Shown here one piece after another: positions 16,524 to 25,160 of a stretch of DNA of 64,000 bases (position 1 is its first letter; each line of letters begins with the position of its first letter). The position numbers and the translations under genes were made by a program. The DNA comes from Burkholderiaceae bacterium (lineage in GTDB: Bacteria; Pseudomonadota; Gammaproteobacteria; Burkholderiales; Burkholderiaceae_C), in contig JACKLM010000002.1 of assembly GCA_024235895.1 (NCBI GenBank), positions 992,001-1,056,000 on the forward strand, given 5' to 3'. The notes beneath the pieces were generated by a model. It worked only from the letters and a program-made list of their open reading frames with translations. It was not told where the DNA came from and made no database searches.

Positions 16524-17218
16524 TGCCCCCCGGACAGGATCCGGGCCTGCCCGACACCCTCGCCGAGGGCGCGGCCCAGCTAGGCTGCCCGCTCGCCCCG
16601 GTACAGCTCGCGCAGCTTCGCAGCTACCGCGGACTGCTGCAGCGTGCGAGCCGCGTCCACAACCTGACCGCGATCCACGACGAGGCCGCGATCGACACCC
16701 TCCATCTCCTCGACTCCCTCGCCCTCGTTCCCGCGATCGACTGCCACCTCGCCGCCGCCAGCGAAACCGAGAGAACCGCGCCGCCCGAATCGGCAACGCC
16801 GACGATCCTCGACGTCGGCAGCGGCGCTGGCCTGCCCGGTATCGTCATCGCGATCGCGCGGCCGCACTGGCGCGTTGCCTGCCTCGACGCGGTTGCCAAG
16901 AAGATGCGCTTCGTCCAGCAAGTCGCGATCGAACTCGGGCTGACCAACCTCGCCGCGGTCCACGCCCGCGCCGAGCAGGCGCCAGCCGTGGGTGCCGAGA
17001 TCGTCGTCTCGCGCGCCTTCGCGAGCCTCGCGGACTTCGTCGCCGCCACGCGCCGCCACCTTCGGCCCAGCGGCGTCTGGGTCGCGATGAAGGGCAGGGT
17101 GCCCGACGACGAGGTCGCGGCCTTGCCCTCCGATGTGACGGTGTTTCACGTGGAACCCCTGCGCGTGCCGGGGCTGGACGCCGAGCGCTGCCTCGTCTGG
17201 ATGCGCCAAGCGGCGTGA
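16523..17218 (+). CDS. rsmG: 16S rRNA (guanine-527-N7)-methyltransferase
   Basis: This 231-residue SAM-dependent methyltransferase acts on G527 of 16S rRNA. It shows 'YRGLLQRASRVHNLTAI' near 35-51, 'LLDSLALVPAI' near 60, the SAM-binding loop 'LDVGSGAGLPGIVIAIARP' near 95-113, and 'VSRAFASLADF' near 160. An insertion of about 15 residues (70-90) lies before the SAM loop. The start ATG overlaps the mnmG stop, so translation is coupled. A degenerate parS site lies near its 3' end, and a perfect palindrome begins one base after the stop codon. Confidence 0.95.
   Translation: MPPGQDPGLPDTLAEGAAQLGCPLAPVQLAQLRSYRGLLQRASRVHNLTAIHDEAAIDTLHLLDSLALVPAIDCHLAAASETERTAPPESATPTILDVGSGAGLPGIVIAIARPHWRVACLDAVAKKMRFVQQVAIELGLTNLAAVHARAEQAPAVGAEIVVSRAFASLADFVAATRRHLRPSGVWVAMKGRVPDDEVAALPSDVTVFHVEPLRVPGLDAERCLVWMRQAA
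17142..17157. promoter_or_regulatory. parS-like site (two mismatches)
   Basis: TGTTTCACGTGGAACC keeps the CACGTG core and differs from the consensus at two positions. It sits in the rsmG reading frame, 1,057 bases from the perfect site, in the region where chromosomal parS sites cluster. Confidence 0.7.
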
Positions 17219-17219
17219 A

Positions 17220-17269
17220 AGCCTGCCCGGCACCCGAGCCCGCGCGCGGGCTCGGGTGCCGGGCAGGCT
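17220..17269. repeat. Perfect 50-bp palindrome
   Basis: The two 25-base arms (17220-17244 and 17245-17269) are exact inverted copies with no spacer, centred on CGCG|CGCG. It begins one base after the rsmG stop codon. As RNA it would form a stem of over 20 bp closing the mnmG-rsmG transcript, but no T-run follows; as DNA it could extrude a cruciform. Confidence 0.9.
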
Positions 17270-17372
17270 CCGATACGCCTCGGATCGCGGCGCGCACCCC
17301 ACAAGCCCAGCCTTCGCGGCGCGCTGCCGCGGCACAATTGGGGCTCACGCCCGCCCCTCATCCTGACCCACC

Positions 17373-17984
17373 ATGTTCGGCATCGCCGACTACGGCGCCT
17401 TCTGCGCCGCCGTCCTCGTCTTCCTCGCCCTGCCCGGGCCCGGCACCTTCGCGCTGCTCGGCTCGACGGGGCAGGGCGGGCTGCGCGCCGGCGCCGCGGC
17501 CACCGCCGGGCTGATCGCCGGCGACCAGGTGCTGCTCTGGCTCGCCGTCGGCGGCGTGGCCGCGGTGATGGCCGCCAACCCCACGCTCTTCACCGCCGTC
17601 CAGTGGGCCGGCGCCGCCTACCTCGCCTGGATCGGCTGGCAGCTCCTGCGCGCCCGCGATGGCGCCGCCGCCCCGGTTCGCATCGCGCCGCGCCACTATG
17701 CCCGCCAGGCCTTCCTGATCACGCTGCTCAACCCCAAGGCCATCGTCTTCTACATGGCCTTCTTCCCGCTCTTCATCGACCCGGCGCGCCACCGCGGGCT
17801 CGTCACCTTCGGCGCGATGGCGCTGACGATCGCGATCCTGACCGCCACCTGGGCGGCCATCCTGTGCCTGTTCGCGCATGCGCTGAGCGCACAGGTGCGG
17901 GCGCACCGCCGGCTCGCGCGCGGGCTGCAGAAGCTCGCCGGGGTCGCGCTGATCGGCTTCGGCATCCGCCTGGGGACCTCGTGA
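17373..17984 (+). CDS. LysE/RhtB-family translocator
   Basis: This 203-residue inner-membrane exporter of amino acids or related metabolites has about six hydrophobic segments. The family signature 'LALPGPGTFALLGSTGQGGLRAG' is near residues 15-38, and 'FLITLLNPKAIVFYMAFFPLFID' near 110-132 carries the conserved NPK. It is 13 bases upstream of parA and probably in the same transcript, downstream of the palindrome. The exported substrate is unknown. Confidence 0.88.
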   Translation: MFGIADYGAFCAAVLVFLALPGPGTFALLGSTGQGGLRAGAAATAGLIAGDQVLLWLAVGGVAAVMAANPTLFTAVQWAGAAYLAWIGWQLLRARDGAAAPVRIAPRHYARQAFLITLLNPKAIVFYMAFFPLFIDPARHRGLVTFGAMALTIAILTATWAAILCLFAHALSAQVRAHRRLARGLQKLAGVALIGFGIRLGTS

Positions 17985-17997
17985 CGAGCGCAGCGAC

Positions 17998-18831
17998 GTG
18001 AGCGGCCCGCGCATCTTCTGCATCGCCAACCAGAAGGGCGGCGTCGGCAAGACGACGACCACGGTCAACCTGGCCGCGGGGCTGGCCGCCATCGGCCAGC
18101 GTGTGCTCGTCGTCGACCTCGACCCGCAGGGCAACGCGACGACCGGCTCGGGCCTGGCCAAGCGCGAGCTGCCGGCCAGCGTCTACGACGTGCTGCTCGG
18201 CACGCACGGCATCGCCGCCGCGCGCCAGCGCAGCCCGCACGCGGGCTACGACGTGCTCGGCGCCAACCGCGAGCTCGCCGGCGCCGAGGTCGAACTGGTC
18301 GAGATCGACCGCCGCGAGCGCCGGCTGCGCGACGCGCTGCGCGAGGTCGCGCCCGACTACGACTTCGTCCTCGTCGACTGCCCGCCCAGCCTGAGCCTGC
18401 TCACGCTCAACGGCCTGTGCGCCGCGCACGGCGTCATCGTGCCGATGCAGTGCGAATATTTCGCGCTCGAGGGGCTGTCGGACCTGGTCAATACGATCCG
18501 CCAGGTGCACGCCAACCTGAACCGCGACCTGGAGATCATCGGATTGCTGCGCGTGATGTTCGACCCACGGATCACGCTGCAGCAGCAGGTCAGCGAGCAG
18601 CTGCAGGCGCACTTCGGCGACAAGGTCTTCGCCACCGTGATCCCGCGCAACGTGCGGCTCGCCGAGGCGCCGAGCTACGGCCAACCTGGCGTGGTCTTCG
18701 ACCCGGCGTCCAAGGGTGCGCAGGCCTATGTCGCCTTCGCCGCCGAGATGGTCCGCCGGCTCGGCCGCCCGGCGGCCGCGGGCCCCGAGGGTGCGCCGCC
18801 GGCGCTGGCCGGGGATACGGCCACCGCCTGA
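17998..18831 (+). CDS. parA: Chromosome partitioning ATPase ParA (Soj)
   Basis: This 277-residue deviant Walker ATPase binds DNA non-specifically and moves ParB-parS complexes. The deviant Walker A is 'NQKGGVGKTTTTVNLAAGLA' at about 11-30, A' is 'VLVVDLDPQGNATTG', and Walker B is 'YDFVLVDCPPSLSLLT'. The 3' end reaches low-complexity Ala/Gly. It starts with GTG 13 bases after the lysE stop. Its usual partner parB is not adjacent: three - strand genes lie between, putting parB 5.4 kb away. Confidence 0.95.
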   Translation: MSGPRIFCIANQKGGVGKTTTTVNLAAGLAAIGQRVLVVDLDPQGNATTGSGLAKRELPASVYDVLLGTHGIAAARQRSPHAGYDVLGANRELAGAEVELVEIDRRERRLRDALREVAPDYDFVLVDCPPSLSLLTLNGLCAAHGVIVPMQCEYFALEGLSDLVNTIRQVHANLNRDLEIIGLLRVMFDPRITLQQQVSEQLQAHFGDKVFATVIPRNVRLAEAPSYGQPGVVFDPASKGAQAYVAFAAEMVRRLGRPAAAGPEGAPPALAGDTATA

Positions 18832-19009
18832 CCGGCATCGCCGCATGGCCCGCTGCGGGCTGCGTCGGCGCGCACCGGCTCAGGGTCGACGCGCACGCCG
18901 ACATCGTCGGCCATGATATGCAACTGTCTGTGACGTGTGCGCCCACTTCGTTGGTCGCGCTCGCCGTAGGCCATCGAGATCGAATCGGCAAGCGATCCGG
19001 GCGTCCGCC

Positions 19010-21538
19010 TCAGCCCATCCGCCCCGGATCGTCCTGCGCGCACGGAGCAGGCCCCGCTGGCAGCTCGAACGCCCGCCGCTGCCCCGCCGCGAGCATGAAG
19101 ATCTCGTCGCGCACGCCGACGCGCACCGGCGCCGCGGTAAAGGCCCGCGCGTGGTCGCGCGCGTGGATCTCCAGCGTCCCGGGCCCGATCTCGAGCTCGA
19201 TCGCGTGCCCGCGGTAGCGCACCAGCAGCCGCAGCCGCCGCACCTCCTCGGGCAGGCAGGGGTTGAGCCACAGCGTATCGCCGCGCGTCTCGATGCCGGT
19301 ATAGCCGCGCTGCAGCACGTCGACCGTGCCCGCCATCGCGCCGAGGTGGATGCCCTCGGCCGTCGTGCCGCCCTGGACGTCGTCGACGTCGCTCCTGAGC
19401 GCCAGCTGCAGCTGCTCCCACGAATGCCGCCGGTCGGCGCGCGCCAGCACCCAGGCGTCGACGACGCGGCTGAGCGTCGATCCGTGCGTCGTGCGCGCGG
19501 TGTAGTAGGCGACCGTGCGCGGGATCAGCGCCGGGTCGAAGTCGTAGCCCAGCCGCCCGAACAGCTCGGCCAGCTCCTCGGCCGAGAACAGGTACATCAG
19601 CATCAGCACGTCGGCCTGCTTGCCGGCCTTGTAGCGGTTGACGCTGTCGCCCTCCGCTTCCAGAATGCGGTCGAGCCGGTGGATGTCGCCGTGGCGCGCG
19701 CGGTAGGCGTCCCAGTCCAGCTCCTGCAGGCCGTCCCAGCCCTCGAACGCGGCCGGGATGCCGTCGGGCAGGAAGACCACGCGCATGCGGCGGCTGATCG
19801 CGTCCCATTGCGCACGCTCGTCGTCGCCCAGCCCGATGCGCTCGGCGAGCTCGGCGCTGCGCTCCTCGGGCAGCAGCTCGAGCAGCTCCAGCGCGCGCGC
19901 CAGCACCCACACCGCCATCAGGTTGGTGTAGGTGTGGTTGCTCAGCCCCGGCCGCTCGGCGCCCGGCAGCGCGGTATGGAACTCGTCCGGGCCGACGACG
20001 CCGTGGATCTCGTAGCGGTCGCTGGCGGCGTCGTAGCTGACGAGGCTGGCCATCAGGCGCGCGATCTCGAGCATCATCTCGGCGCCGTGGAAGGCCATGA
20101 ATTCCATGTCGCGCGTGACCTGCCAGTACGACCACAGGTTGAACGCGATCGCGGCGTTGACGTGGCGCTGCAGCCAGGTGTCGTCCGCCACCCAGCGCCC
20201 GGACATCGGGTTCAGGTGCACGCGCTGGCTCTCCTCGCGCCCGCTGCTGCCGCTCTGCCACGGGTACAGCGCGCCGCGCAGCCCGCAGGCGCGAGCGTTG
20301 GCGCGCGCCGCGTCGAGCCGCCGCCAGCGGTACAGCAGCAGCGCGCGCGTGACCTCGGGCCAGCGCAGGTTGAGCAGCGGGAAGATGAACAGCTCGTCCC
20401 AGAAGATGTGGCCGCGATAGGCCTCGCCGTGCCAGCCGCGCGCCGGCACGCCCGCGTCCAGGTCGATCGTGTGCATCGACACCGTCTGCAGCAGGTGGAA
20501 GGCGTGCAGCCGCAGCACGCGCCGCGTGGCCACGGCGTTCGCGCCGTCGATCTCGACGTCGCCGACGTCGAAGCGCTGCCACAGGTGCCGCCATTCGACG
20601 GCCTGGCTGCGCTGCAGCGCGTCGAAGCTGCCGGCGTGCGCCACCGCCTCGCGCGCCGCCAGCCCGCACTCCGAGGTCGCGGCGTCGCGCGAGCTGTACA
20701 AGGCCACGATCTTCTCGATGCGCAGTGCCTGCCCGGCCTCGGCCGCGACCTCGAACGCGAGCTCGGCCAGGCCCTCGTCGACTACGCGGCGCGGCACCAG
20801 CGCGAGCGGCTCGTCGCCGCGCCACGCGCGCGTGCGCGCCGCCAGCGCGAGCTCGAGGCGCGACTGCCGCGTGCGAACGCGCGCGAACAGCGTCTCGTCG
20901 TCGTCGACCGTCGCCTCCAGCACGTCCAGGTGCCGGCCATCGAAGTCGCGGTAGCGCGCGACCCCTGCATTGCGCGCGTTGCCGTCGAGCCGGCTCGCGA
21001 AGCCGATCGTCGCCGCGCCGTTTTCCGGCGTGATCGTCATCTGCAGCGCCGCCAGGTGCGGCTGCCCGATGTGCACCAGCACGCGCTGCTCGACGCGAAC
21101 GATGCGCCCCGCGGCGTCGCGGCAGCGCATCGAGCGCCGCAGCAGCCCGGCGCGCAGCTCCAGCGTCTGCCGATGCTCCAGCCGCTCCAGCCCGCCGGCG
21201 CCGAACCAGTCGCCGTCGGCGACCCGCCAGTCCAGCGCCAGCGCGTGCGGGAAGTTGACCAGGTCCTCGTTCTCGACCTCGCGCCCGGCCACCGGCGTGA
21301 CGTTGCGGTCGTAGCCGCCGGCCAGGTAGGTGGCCGGGTAGTGCACGCCGTCGGCGCGCGATTCCGGCGCCGCAGCGCGCAGCGCGACGAAGCCGTTGCC
21401 CAGCGTGCACAAGGCCTCGCGCAGGCCTTCCTGCGCCGGGTCGAAGCCTTCCCAGGTCAGGCACCAGTCGGGCGGCGGCGCGGCGTCGTCGTCGTTCATC
21501 GCAGGCTCCCGCGGCCCTGCCGCGCCTTCATCCGTCAT
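19010..21538 (-). CDS. GH65-family disaccharide phosphorylase (trehalose/maltose/kojibiose type)
   Basis: This 842-residue family 65 glycoside phosphorylase is an inverting enzyme producing beta-glucose-1-phosphate. It has an N-terminal beta-sandwich, then the (alpha/alpha)6 catalytic domain with 'GWHGEAYRGHIFWDELFIFP' near 355-375 and the general acid Glu in 'VVGPDEFHTAL' (E519). 'YKAGKQADVLMLMYLFS' is near 635 and the phosphate-site 'TTAEGIHLGAMAGT' near 730, followed by the C-terminal beta domain. The ATG overlaps the upstream stop by 4 bases (ATGA), so it is translationally coupled to the beta-PGM/trehalose-phosphatase fusion. Trehalose or trehalose-6-P is the likely substrate from context, but specificity is not proven. 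Confidence 0.88.
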   Translation of the reverse strand: MTDEGAAGPREPAMNDDDAAPPPDWCLTWEGFDPAQEGLREALCTLGNGFVALRAAAPESRADGVHYPATYLAGGYDRNVTPVAGREVENEDLVNFPHALALDWRVADGDWFGAGGLERLEHRQTLELRAGLLRRSMRCRDAAGRIVRVEQRVLVHIGQPHLAALQMTITPENGAATIGFASRLDGNARNAGVARYRDFDGRHLDVLEATVDDDETLFARVRTRQSRLELALAARTRAWRGDEPLALVPRRVVDEGLAELAFEVAAEAGQALRIEKIVALYSSRDAATSECGLAAREAVAHAGSFDALQRSQAVEWRHLWQRFDVGDVEIDGANAVATRRVLRLHAFHLLQTVSMHTIDLDAGVPARGWHGEAYRGHIFWDELFIFPLLNLRWPEVTRALLLYRWRRLDAARANARACGLRGALYPWQSGSSGREESQRVHLNPMSGRWVADDTWLQRHVNAAIAFNLWSYWQVTRDMEFMAFHGAEMMLEIARLMASLVSYDAASDRYEIHGVVGPDEFHTALPGAERPGLSNHTYTNLMAVWVLARALELLELLPEERSAELAERIGLGDDERAQWDAISRRMRVVFLPDGIPAAFEGWDGLQELDWDAYRARHGDIHRLDRILEAEGDSVNRYKAGKQADVLMLMYLFSAEELAELFGRLGYDFDPALIPRTVAYYTARTTHGSTLSRVVDAWVLARADRRHSWEQLQLALRSDVDDVQGGTTAEGIHLGAMAGTVDVLQRGYTGIETRGDTLWLNPCLPEEVRRLRLLVRYRGHAIELEIGPGTLEIHARDHARAFTAAPVRVGVRDEIFMLAAGQRRAFELPAGPAPCAQDDPGRMG

Positions 21539-23133
21539 CCTTCATCGGCCCCGGGCGCCAGCCGCCCGGCCAGCGCGTTCAGCAACTGCCGCACCTCGTC
21601 GGCCGACCCGAGCCGGTACTGCGCCGCGGTCGGCCGCGGCGCGTCGAGCACCGCCACCGTGACACCATCGGCGGCCAGGGTCTCGAACGCGTCCTCGTCG
21701 GTCACGTCGTCGCCGATATAAAGCGGCACGAGTCGCTCCGTCCGCGCAGCGCCGCCGGCTGCCGCGCCGGCCGAGCCCGTCTGCCCACCGCCAGGCTGTG
21801 CCGCACGGCCACCGATCGCCTCCATCAACCAACGCACCGCATGCCCCTTGTGCCATGGCAGGTCGGGCTGGAAGTCGTGCACCCGCTTGCCCTCCTGCAC
21901 GCGCAAGCCCTTGTTCGCGACCTGCGCCGCCGCCACCGCCTCGCGCACGCGCGCCAGGTCGGCGTCGGCGACCAGACGGTCGTGCACCGCGAGCGAGAAG
22001 GTCTTGCGCTCGACCAGGGCCCCTTGCACCTTGAACAACCGCGCCTGCAGCATCGCCTGCGCCGCATCCAGCGCCGCGGTTCGGGCCTGCGCCTGCGGAT
22101 GCTGGTGCCGCTCGCCGTTCGGCCCGGCGATGTCGAAACCGTGGCTGCCGGCGTAGTAAGCGCTCGCTACACCCACACGATCGCGCACATCGCCCAGGTC
22201 GCGCCCGCTGACGACCGCCAGCGGCACGCGCGCGGCCAGCGCGCCCAGCACCTCGCGCATCGGCGGGTCCAGCAACGCATCCTGCGGGCGGTCGACGATC
22301 GGCGTCAGCGTGCCGTCGTAGTCGAGGAAGATCGCCGGGCGGCCGCGCCCGAGGCGGGCGGCGATCTCGTCGAGGTGTTCCAGCGCGGGCGGGCAGGGGT
22401 CGTTCACGACGGTCAGCTCCGAAAGTTCCTGGCAGACGAGGTCGGCGCCGTGCACGCGCAGCGCCTCGGCCTGCGCCGCGCCGCGCCCGGCCATGCCGAC
22501 GACGAGGCCGAAGCCGCCCGAGCGCGCCGCCGCGACGCCGGAACGCGCATCCTCGACCACGAAGCCGCGCGCCGGCGCGACGCCGAGCCGGCGCGCGGCC
22601 TCGACGAACAGGTCCGGCGCCGGCTTGCCGCGCAGCCCTTGCCGCGCCGCATCGCGGCCGTCGACGACGGTATCGAGCAGCGGCGCGAGCCCTGCGGCGT
22701 CGAGCACCGCGCGCGCGTTGCGGCTCGACGAGACGACCGCGGTGCGCCGCCCACCGTCGCGCAGCGCGCGCAGCAGCGCCGCGGCGGCAGGGTCGGCCTC
22801 GACGCCGTCGCGCGCCAGCACCTGGTGGAAGGCCTGGTTCTTCAGCGCCCCCAGCGCACGCAGCGACTGCAGCCCCGGCGCGTCGCCTTCGTCGCCTGCG
22901 GGCAGCGCGATGCCGCGCGCGGCGAGGAAATCGCGCGCGCCGTCCAGCCGCGGCTTGCCGTCGACATGCTCGAGGTAGTCGCGCCCGGCGTCGAACGGCG
23001 GTTGCGGCGGCTGCTGGCGCGCCAGCAGGGCGTCGAAGACCTGCTTCCACGCCGCCGCGTGCACGCGCGCGGTGCGCGTCAGCACGCCGTCGAGGTCGAA
23101 GATGCCGGCGGCCAGCGCCGGGGACAGCCGCAT
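21535..23133 (-). CDS. Two-domain HAD protein: beta-phosphoglucomutase-like + trehalose-6-phosphatase
   Basis: This 532-residue protein is a fusion. Residues ~8-235 are a beta-PGM-type HAD domain ('FDLDGVLT' at 12-19 with nucleophile D13, 'VVSSSRNA' near 133, 'KPAPDLF' near 170, 'VVEDARSG' near 192). Residues ~262-525 are an OtsB-type phosphatase ('FLDYDGTLTPI' at 269-279, 'VVSGRDLGD' near 307-315, 'YIGDDVTDEDAF' near 472-483). The first half would convert beta-G1P to G6P and the second would dephosphorylate trehalose-6-P. It is coupled by stop/start overlap to GH65. This pairing matches the three-region layout remembered for mycobacterial OtsB1, here divided into two genes. Confidence 0.88.
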   Translation of the reverse strand: MRLSPALAAGIFDLDGVLTRTARVHAAAWKQVFDALLARQQPPQPPFDAGRDYLEHVDGKPRLDGARDFLAARGIALPAGDEGDAPGLQSLRALGALKNQAFHQVLARDGVEADPAAAALLRALRDGGRRTAVVSSSRNARAVLDAAGLAPLLDTVVDGRDAARQGLRGKPAPDLFVEAARRLGVAPARGFVVEDARSGVAAARSGGFGLVVGMAGRGAAQAEALRVHGADLVCQELSELTVVNDPCPPALEHLDEIAARLGRGRPAIFLDYDGTLTPIVDRPQDALLDPPMREVLGALAARVPLAVVSGRDLGDVRDRVGVASAYYAGSHGFDIAGPNGERHQHPQAQARTAALDAAQAMLQARLFKVQGALVERKTFSLAVHDRLVADADLARVREAVAAAQVANKGLRVQEGKRVHDFQPDLPWHKGHAVRWLMEAIGGRAAQPGGGQTGSAGAAAGGAARTERLVPLYIGDDVTDEDAFETLAADGVTVAVLDAPRPTAAQYRLGSADEVRQLLNALAGRLAPGADEG

Positions 23134-23149
23134 CCGCGCGCCGCCCCTC

Positions 23150-24097
23150 TCAGCCCTCCAGCCCCAGCCCCTCGTCGAGGCCGAGGTGGATATTCATGCA
23201 CTGCACCGCGGCGCCGCTGGCGCCCTTGCCGAGGTTGTCCAGCCGCGCGACCAGCAGCGCCTGGCCGTCGCCGGCGAAGACGAACAGCTCGGCGCGGTTG
23301 CTGTCGTTGCACGCGGTGACGTCGAAGAAGCCGCCCGCCAGGTTGGCCTCGTCGCCCAGCGGCATCACGCGCACGAAACGCTCGCCCTCGTAGCGCGCCG
23401 CCAGCGCGGCGTGCAGCTCGGCTGCGGTCGTCCCCGGCCGCAACTGCGCCAGGTGCAGCGGCACCGACACCGCCAGCCCCTTGGCGAACGGCCCGACGAC
23501 CGGCATGAAGACCGGCCGCGCCGCCAGCCCCGTGTGCGCCACCATCTCCGGCAGGTGCTTGTGCGCCAGCGTCAGCGCATAAGGCCGCGGCGCCATCAGC
23601 GCCGGGTCGCCGCCGGCCTCGTACTGCGCGATCATCGTCTTGCCGCCGCCGGTATAGCCGGTGATCGACGTGGCGCTGACTGGCAGCGCTGCCGGCACCA
23701 GGCCGGCGTCGACCAGCGGCCGCAGCAGCAGCACGAACGCGGTCGCGTGGCAACCCGGGTTGGCGATGCGCCGGCCGCGCCGGATCGCCTCGCGCTGCCC
23801 CGGCGTCAACTCAGGCAACCCATAGACCCAGCCGGGCGCCGTGCGGTGCGCGGTGCTGGCGTCGATGACGCAGGTGTGCTCGCTCGTGACCATGAACGCG
23901 GCCTCGCGCGCGGCGGCGTCGGGCAGGCACAGGAAGGCGACGTCGGCGGCGTTGAGCAGCCGCGCGCGTTCGGCGGCGTCCTTGCGCCGCGCCGGGTCGA
24001 TGCGCAGCAGCTCGATATCGTCGCGCGCGGCCAGCACCTCGTGGATGCGCAGCCCGGTCGTGCCCTCCTGGCCATCGACGAAGACCTTGGTTGCCAT
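23150..24097 (-). CDS. argC: N-acetyl-gamma-glutamyl-phosphate reductase (short, type 2)
   Basis: This 315-residue NADPH enzyme carries out the third step of arginine synthesis. The short-form ArgC N-terminus is 'VFVDGQEGTTGLRIHEVLA' (residues 5-23). The catalytic Cys is in 'IANPGCHATAF' near 117, with 'SITGYTGGGKTMI' near 148 and 'HKHLPEM' near 183. ATG 24097 has AAGGAG upstream. It starts 138 bases from the divergent parB and ends 16 bases before the HAD fusion, so it may drive the trehalose genes in one transcript. Confidence 0.93.
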   Translation of the reverse strand: MATKVFVDGQEGTTGLRIHEVLAARDDIELLRIDPARRKDAAERARLLNAADVAFLCLPDAAAREAAFMVTSEHTCVIDASTAHRTAPGWVYGLPELTPGQREAIRRGRRIANPGCHATAFVLLLRPLVDAGLVPAALPVSATSITGYTGGGKTMIAQYEAGGDPALMAPRPYALTLAHKHLPEMVAHTGLAARPVFMPVVGPFAKGLAVSVPLHLAQLRPGTTAAELHAALAARYEGERFVRVMPLGDEANLAGGFFDVTACNDSNRAELFVFAGDGQALLVARLDNLGKGASGAAVQCMNIHLGLDEGLGLEG

Positions 24098-24235
24098 GCT
24101 GCACTCCTTGCCCGCTGTCTCGGGGAAGATCGGTGGGTCGAGGATACGCGATCGGTTTTCCGTGCAGCGGCACGCGCCAGGCCGGCGCAACGCAGCCGCC
24201 TGCGGCAGGCGCCGATTGCCCGACAATCCGCCCCC

Positions 24236-25138
24236 ATGGCAACCAGGAAACCCAAGGGACTCGGCCTCGGCCTGGAGGCACTGCTCGGCCCCAAGGTCAG
24301 CGACGCGCCGCCCCCCCAGGGCGCGCCGACGACGCTGCCTCTGGACCGGTTGCAGCCCGGGCGTTACCAGCCGCGAACGCGCATGGACGAGGGCGCGCTG
24401 TACGAGCTGGCCGAGAGCATCCGCAGCCAGGGCGTGATGCAGCCGGTGCTGGTGCGCCCGGTCGGCGACGAGGCCGAGGGCCGCTACGAGATCATCGCCG
24501 GCGAGCGCCGGTTCCGCGCCGCGCGGCTGGCCGGGCTGGACGAGGTGCCGGTGCTGGTCAAGGCGGTGCCCGACGAGGCCGCCGCGGTAATGGCGCTGAT
24601 CGAGAATATGCAGCGCGAGGACCTCAACCCGCTGGAACAGGCGCAGGGCCTGAAGCGGCTGGTCGACGAGTTCGGGCTCACGCACGAGCAGGCGGCGCAG
24701 GCGGTCGGCCGCTCGCGCAGCGCGGCGAGCAACCTGCTGCGGCTGCTGCAGCTGTCCGAGCCGGTGCAGCAGATGCTGATGGCCGGCGACCTCGACATGG
24801 GGCATGCGCGCGCGCTGCTCGCGCTCGACGGCGCGCAGCAGATCAGCGCCGCCAACCAGGTCGCCGGACGCAAGCTCAGCGTGCGCGAGGCCGAGAGGCT
24901 GGTCGCGCGCGTGGCCGCCGGCGCCGGCCGGCAGGCGCCGCTGCTGCGCGTCAAGGCCGACAAGCCGCGCGAGATCGTGCGCCTCGAGTCGGCGCTCGCC
25001 GATGCGCTGACGGCGCCGGTCGAGATCCGCGTCAAGAAGCGGACCCAGCGCGGCGAGCGCGGCGAGATCGCGATCCGCTTCGATTCGCTCGACGAGCTCG
25101 ACGCGCTGCTCGACAAGCTCGGCGTGCCCTCGCGCTGA
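24236..25138 (+). CDS. parB: Chromosome partitioning protein ParB (Spo0J)
   Basis: This 300-residue CTPase/DNA-binding protein spreads from parS. The N-terminus 'KGLGLGLEALLG' is the ParA-interacting segment. It is followed by 'LQPGRYQPRTRMDEGAL', 'YEIIAGERRFRAARLAGL' (the GERRxRA nucleotide-binding motif near 85-95), 'LIENMQREDLNPLEQA', the helix-turn-helix 'EQAAQAVGRSRSAASNLLRLL' near 155-175, and a C-terminal dimer domain. It is separated from parA by a 5.4 kb block of - strand genes and transcribed alone. Confidence 0.96.
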   Translation: MATRKPKGLGLGLEALLGPKVSDAPPPQGAPTTLPLDRLQPGRYQPRTRMDEGALYELAESIRSQGVMQPVLVRPVGDEAEGRYEIIAGERRFRAARLAGLDEVPVLVKAVPDEAAAVMALIENMQREDLNPLEQAQGLKRLVDEFGLTHEQAAQAVGRSRSAASNLLRLLQLSEPVQQMLMAGDLDMGHARALLALDGAQQISAANQVAGRKLSVREAERLVARVAAGAGRQAPLLRVKADKPREIVRLESALADALTAPVEIRVKKRTQRGERGEIAIRFDSLDELDALLDKLGVPSR

Positions 25139-25160
25139 TCGCGCGGTCGTTGCTCGACGC

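Noticed and set aside
18726..21464. 912-codon frame overlapping GH65 on the same strand
   Set aside because: It runs in a different frame from the GH65 gene and lacks motifs; GH65 explains the region fully.
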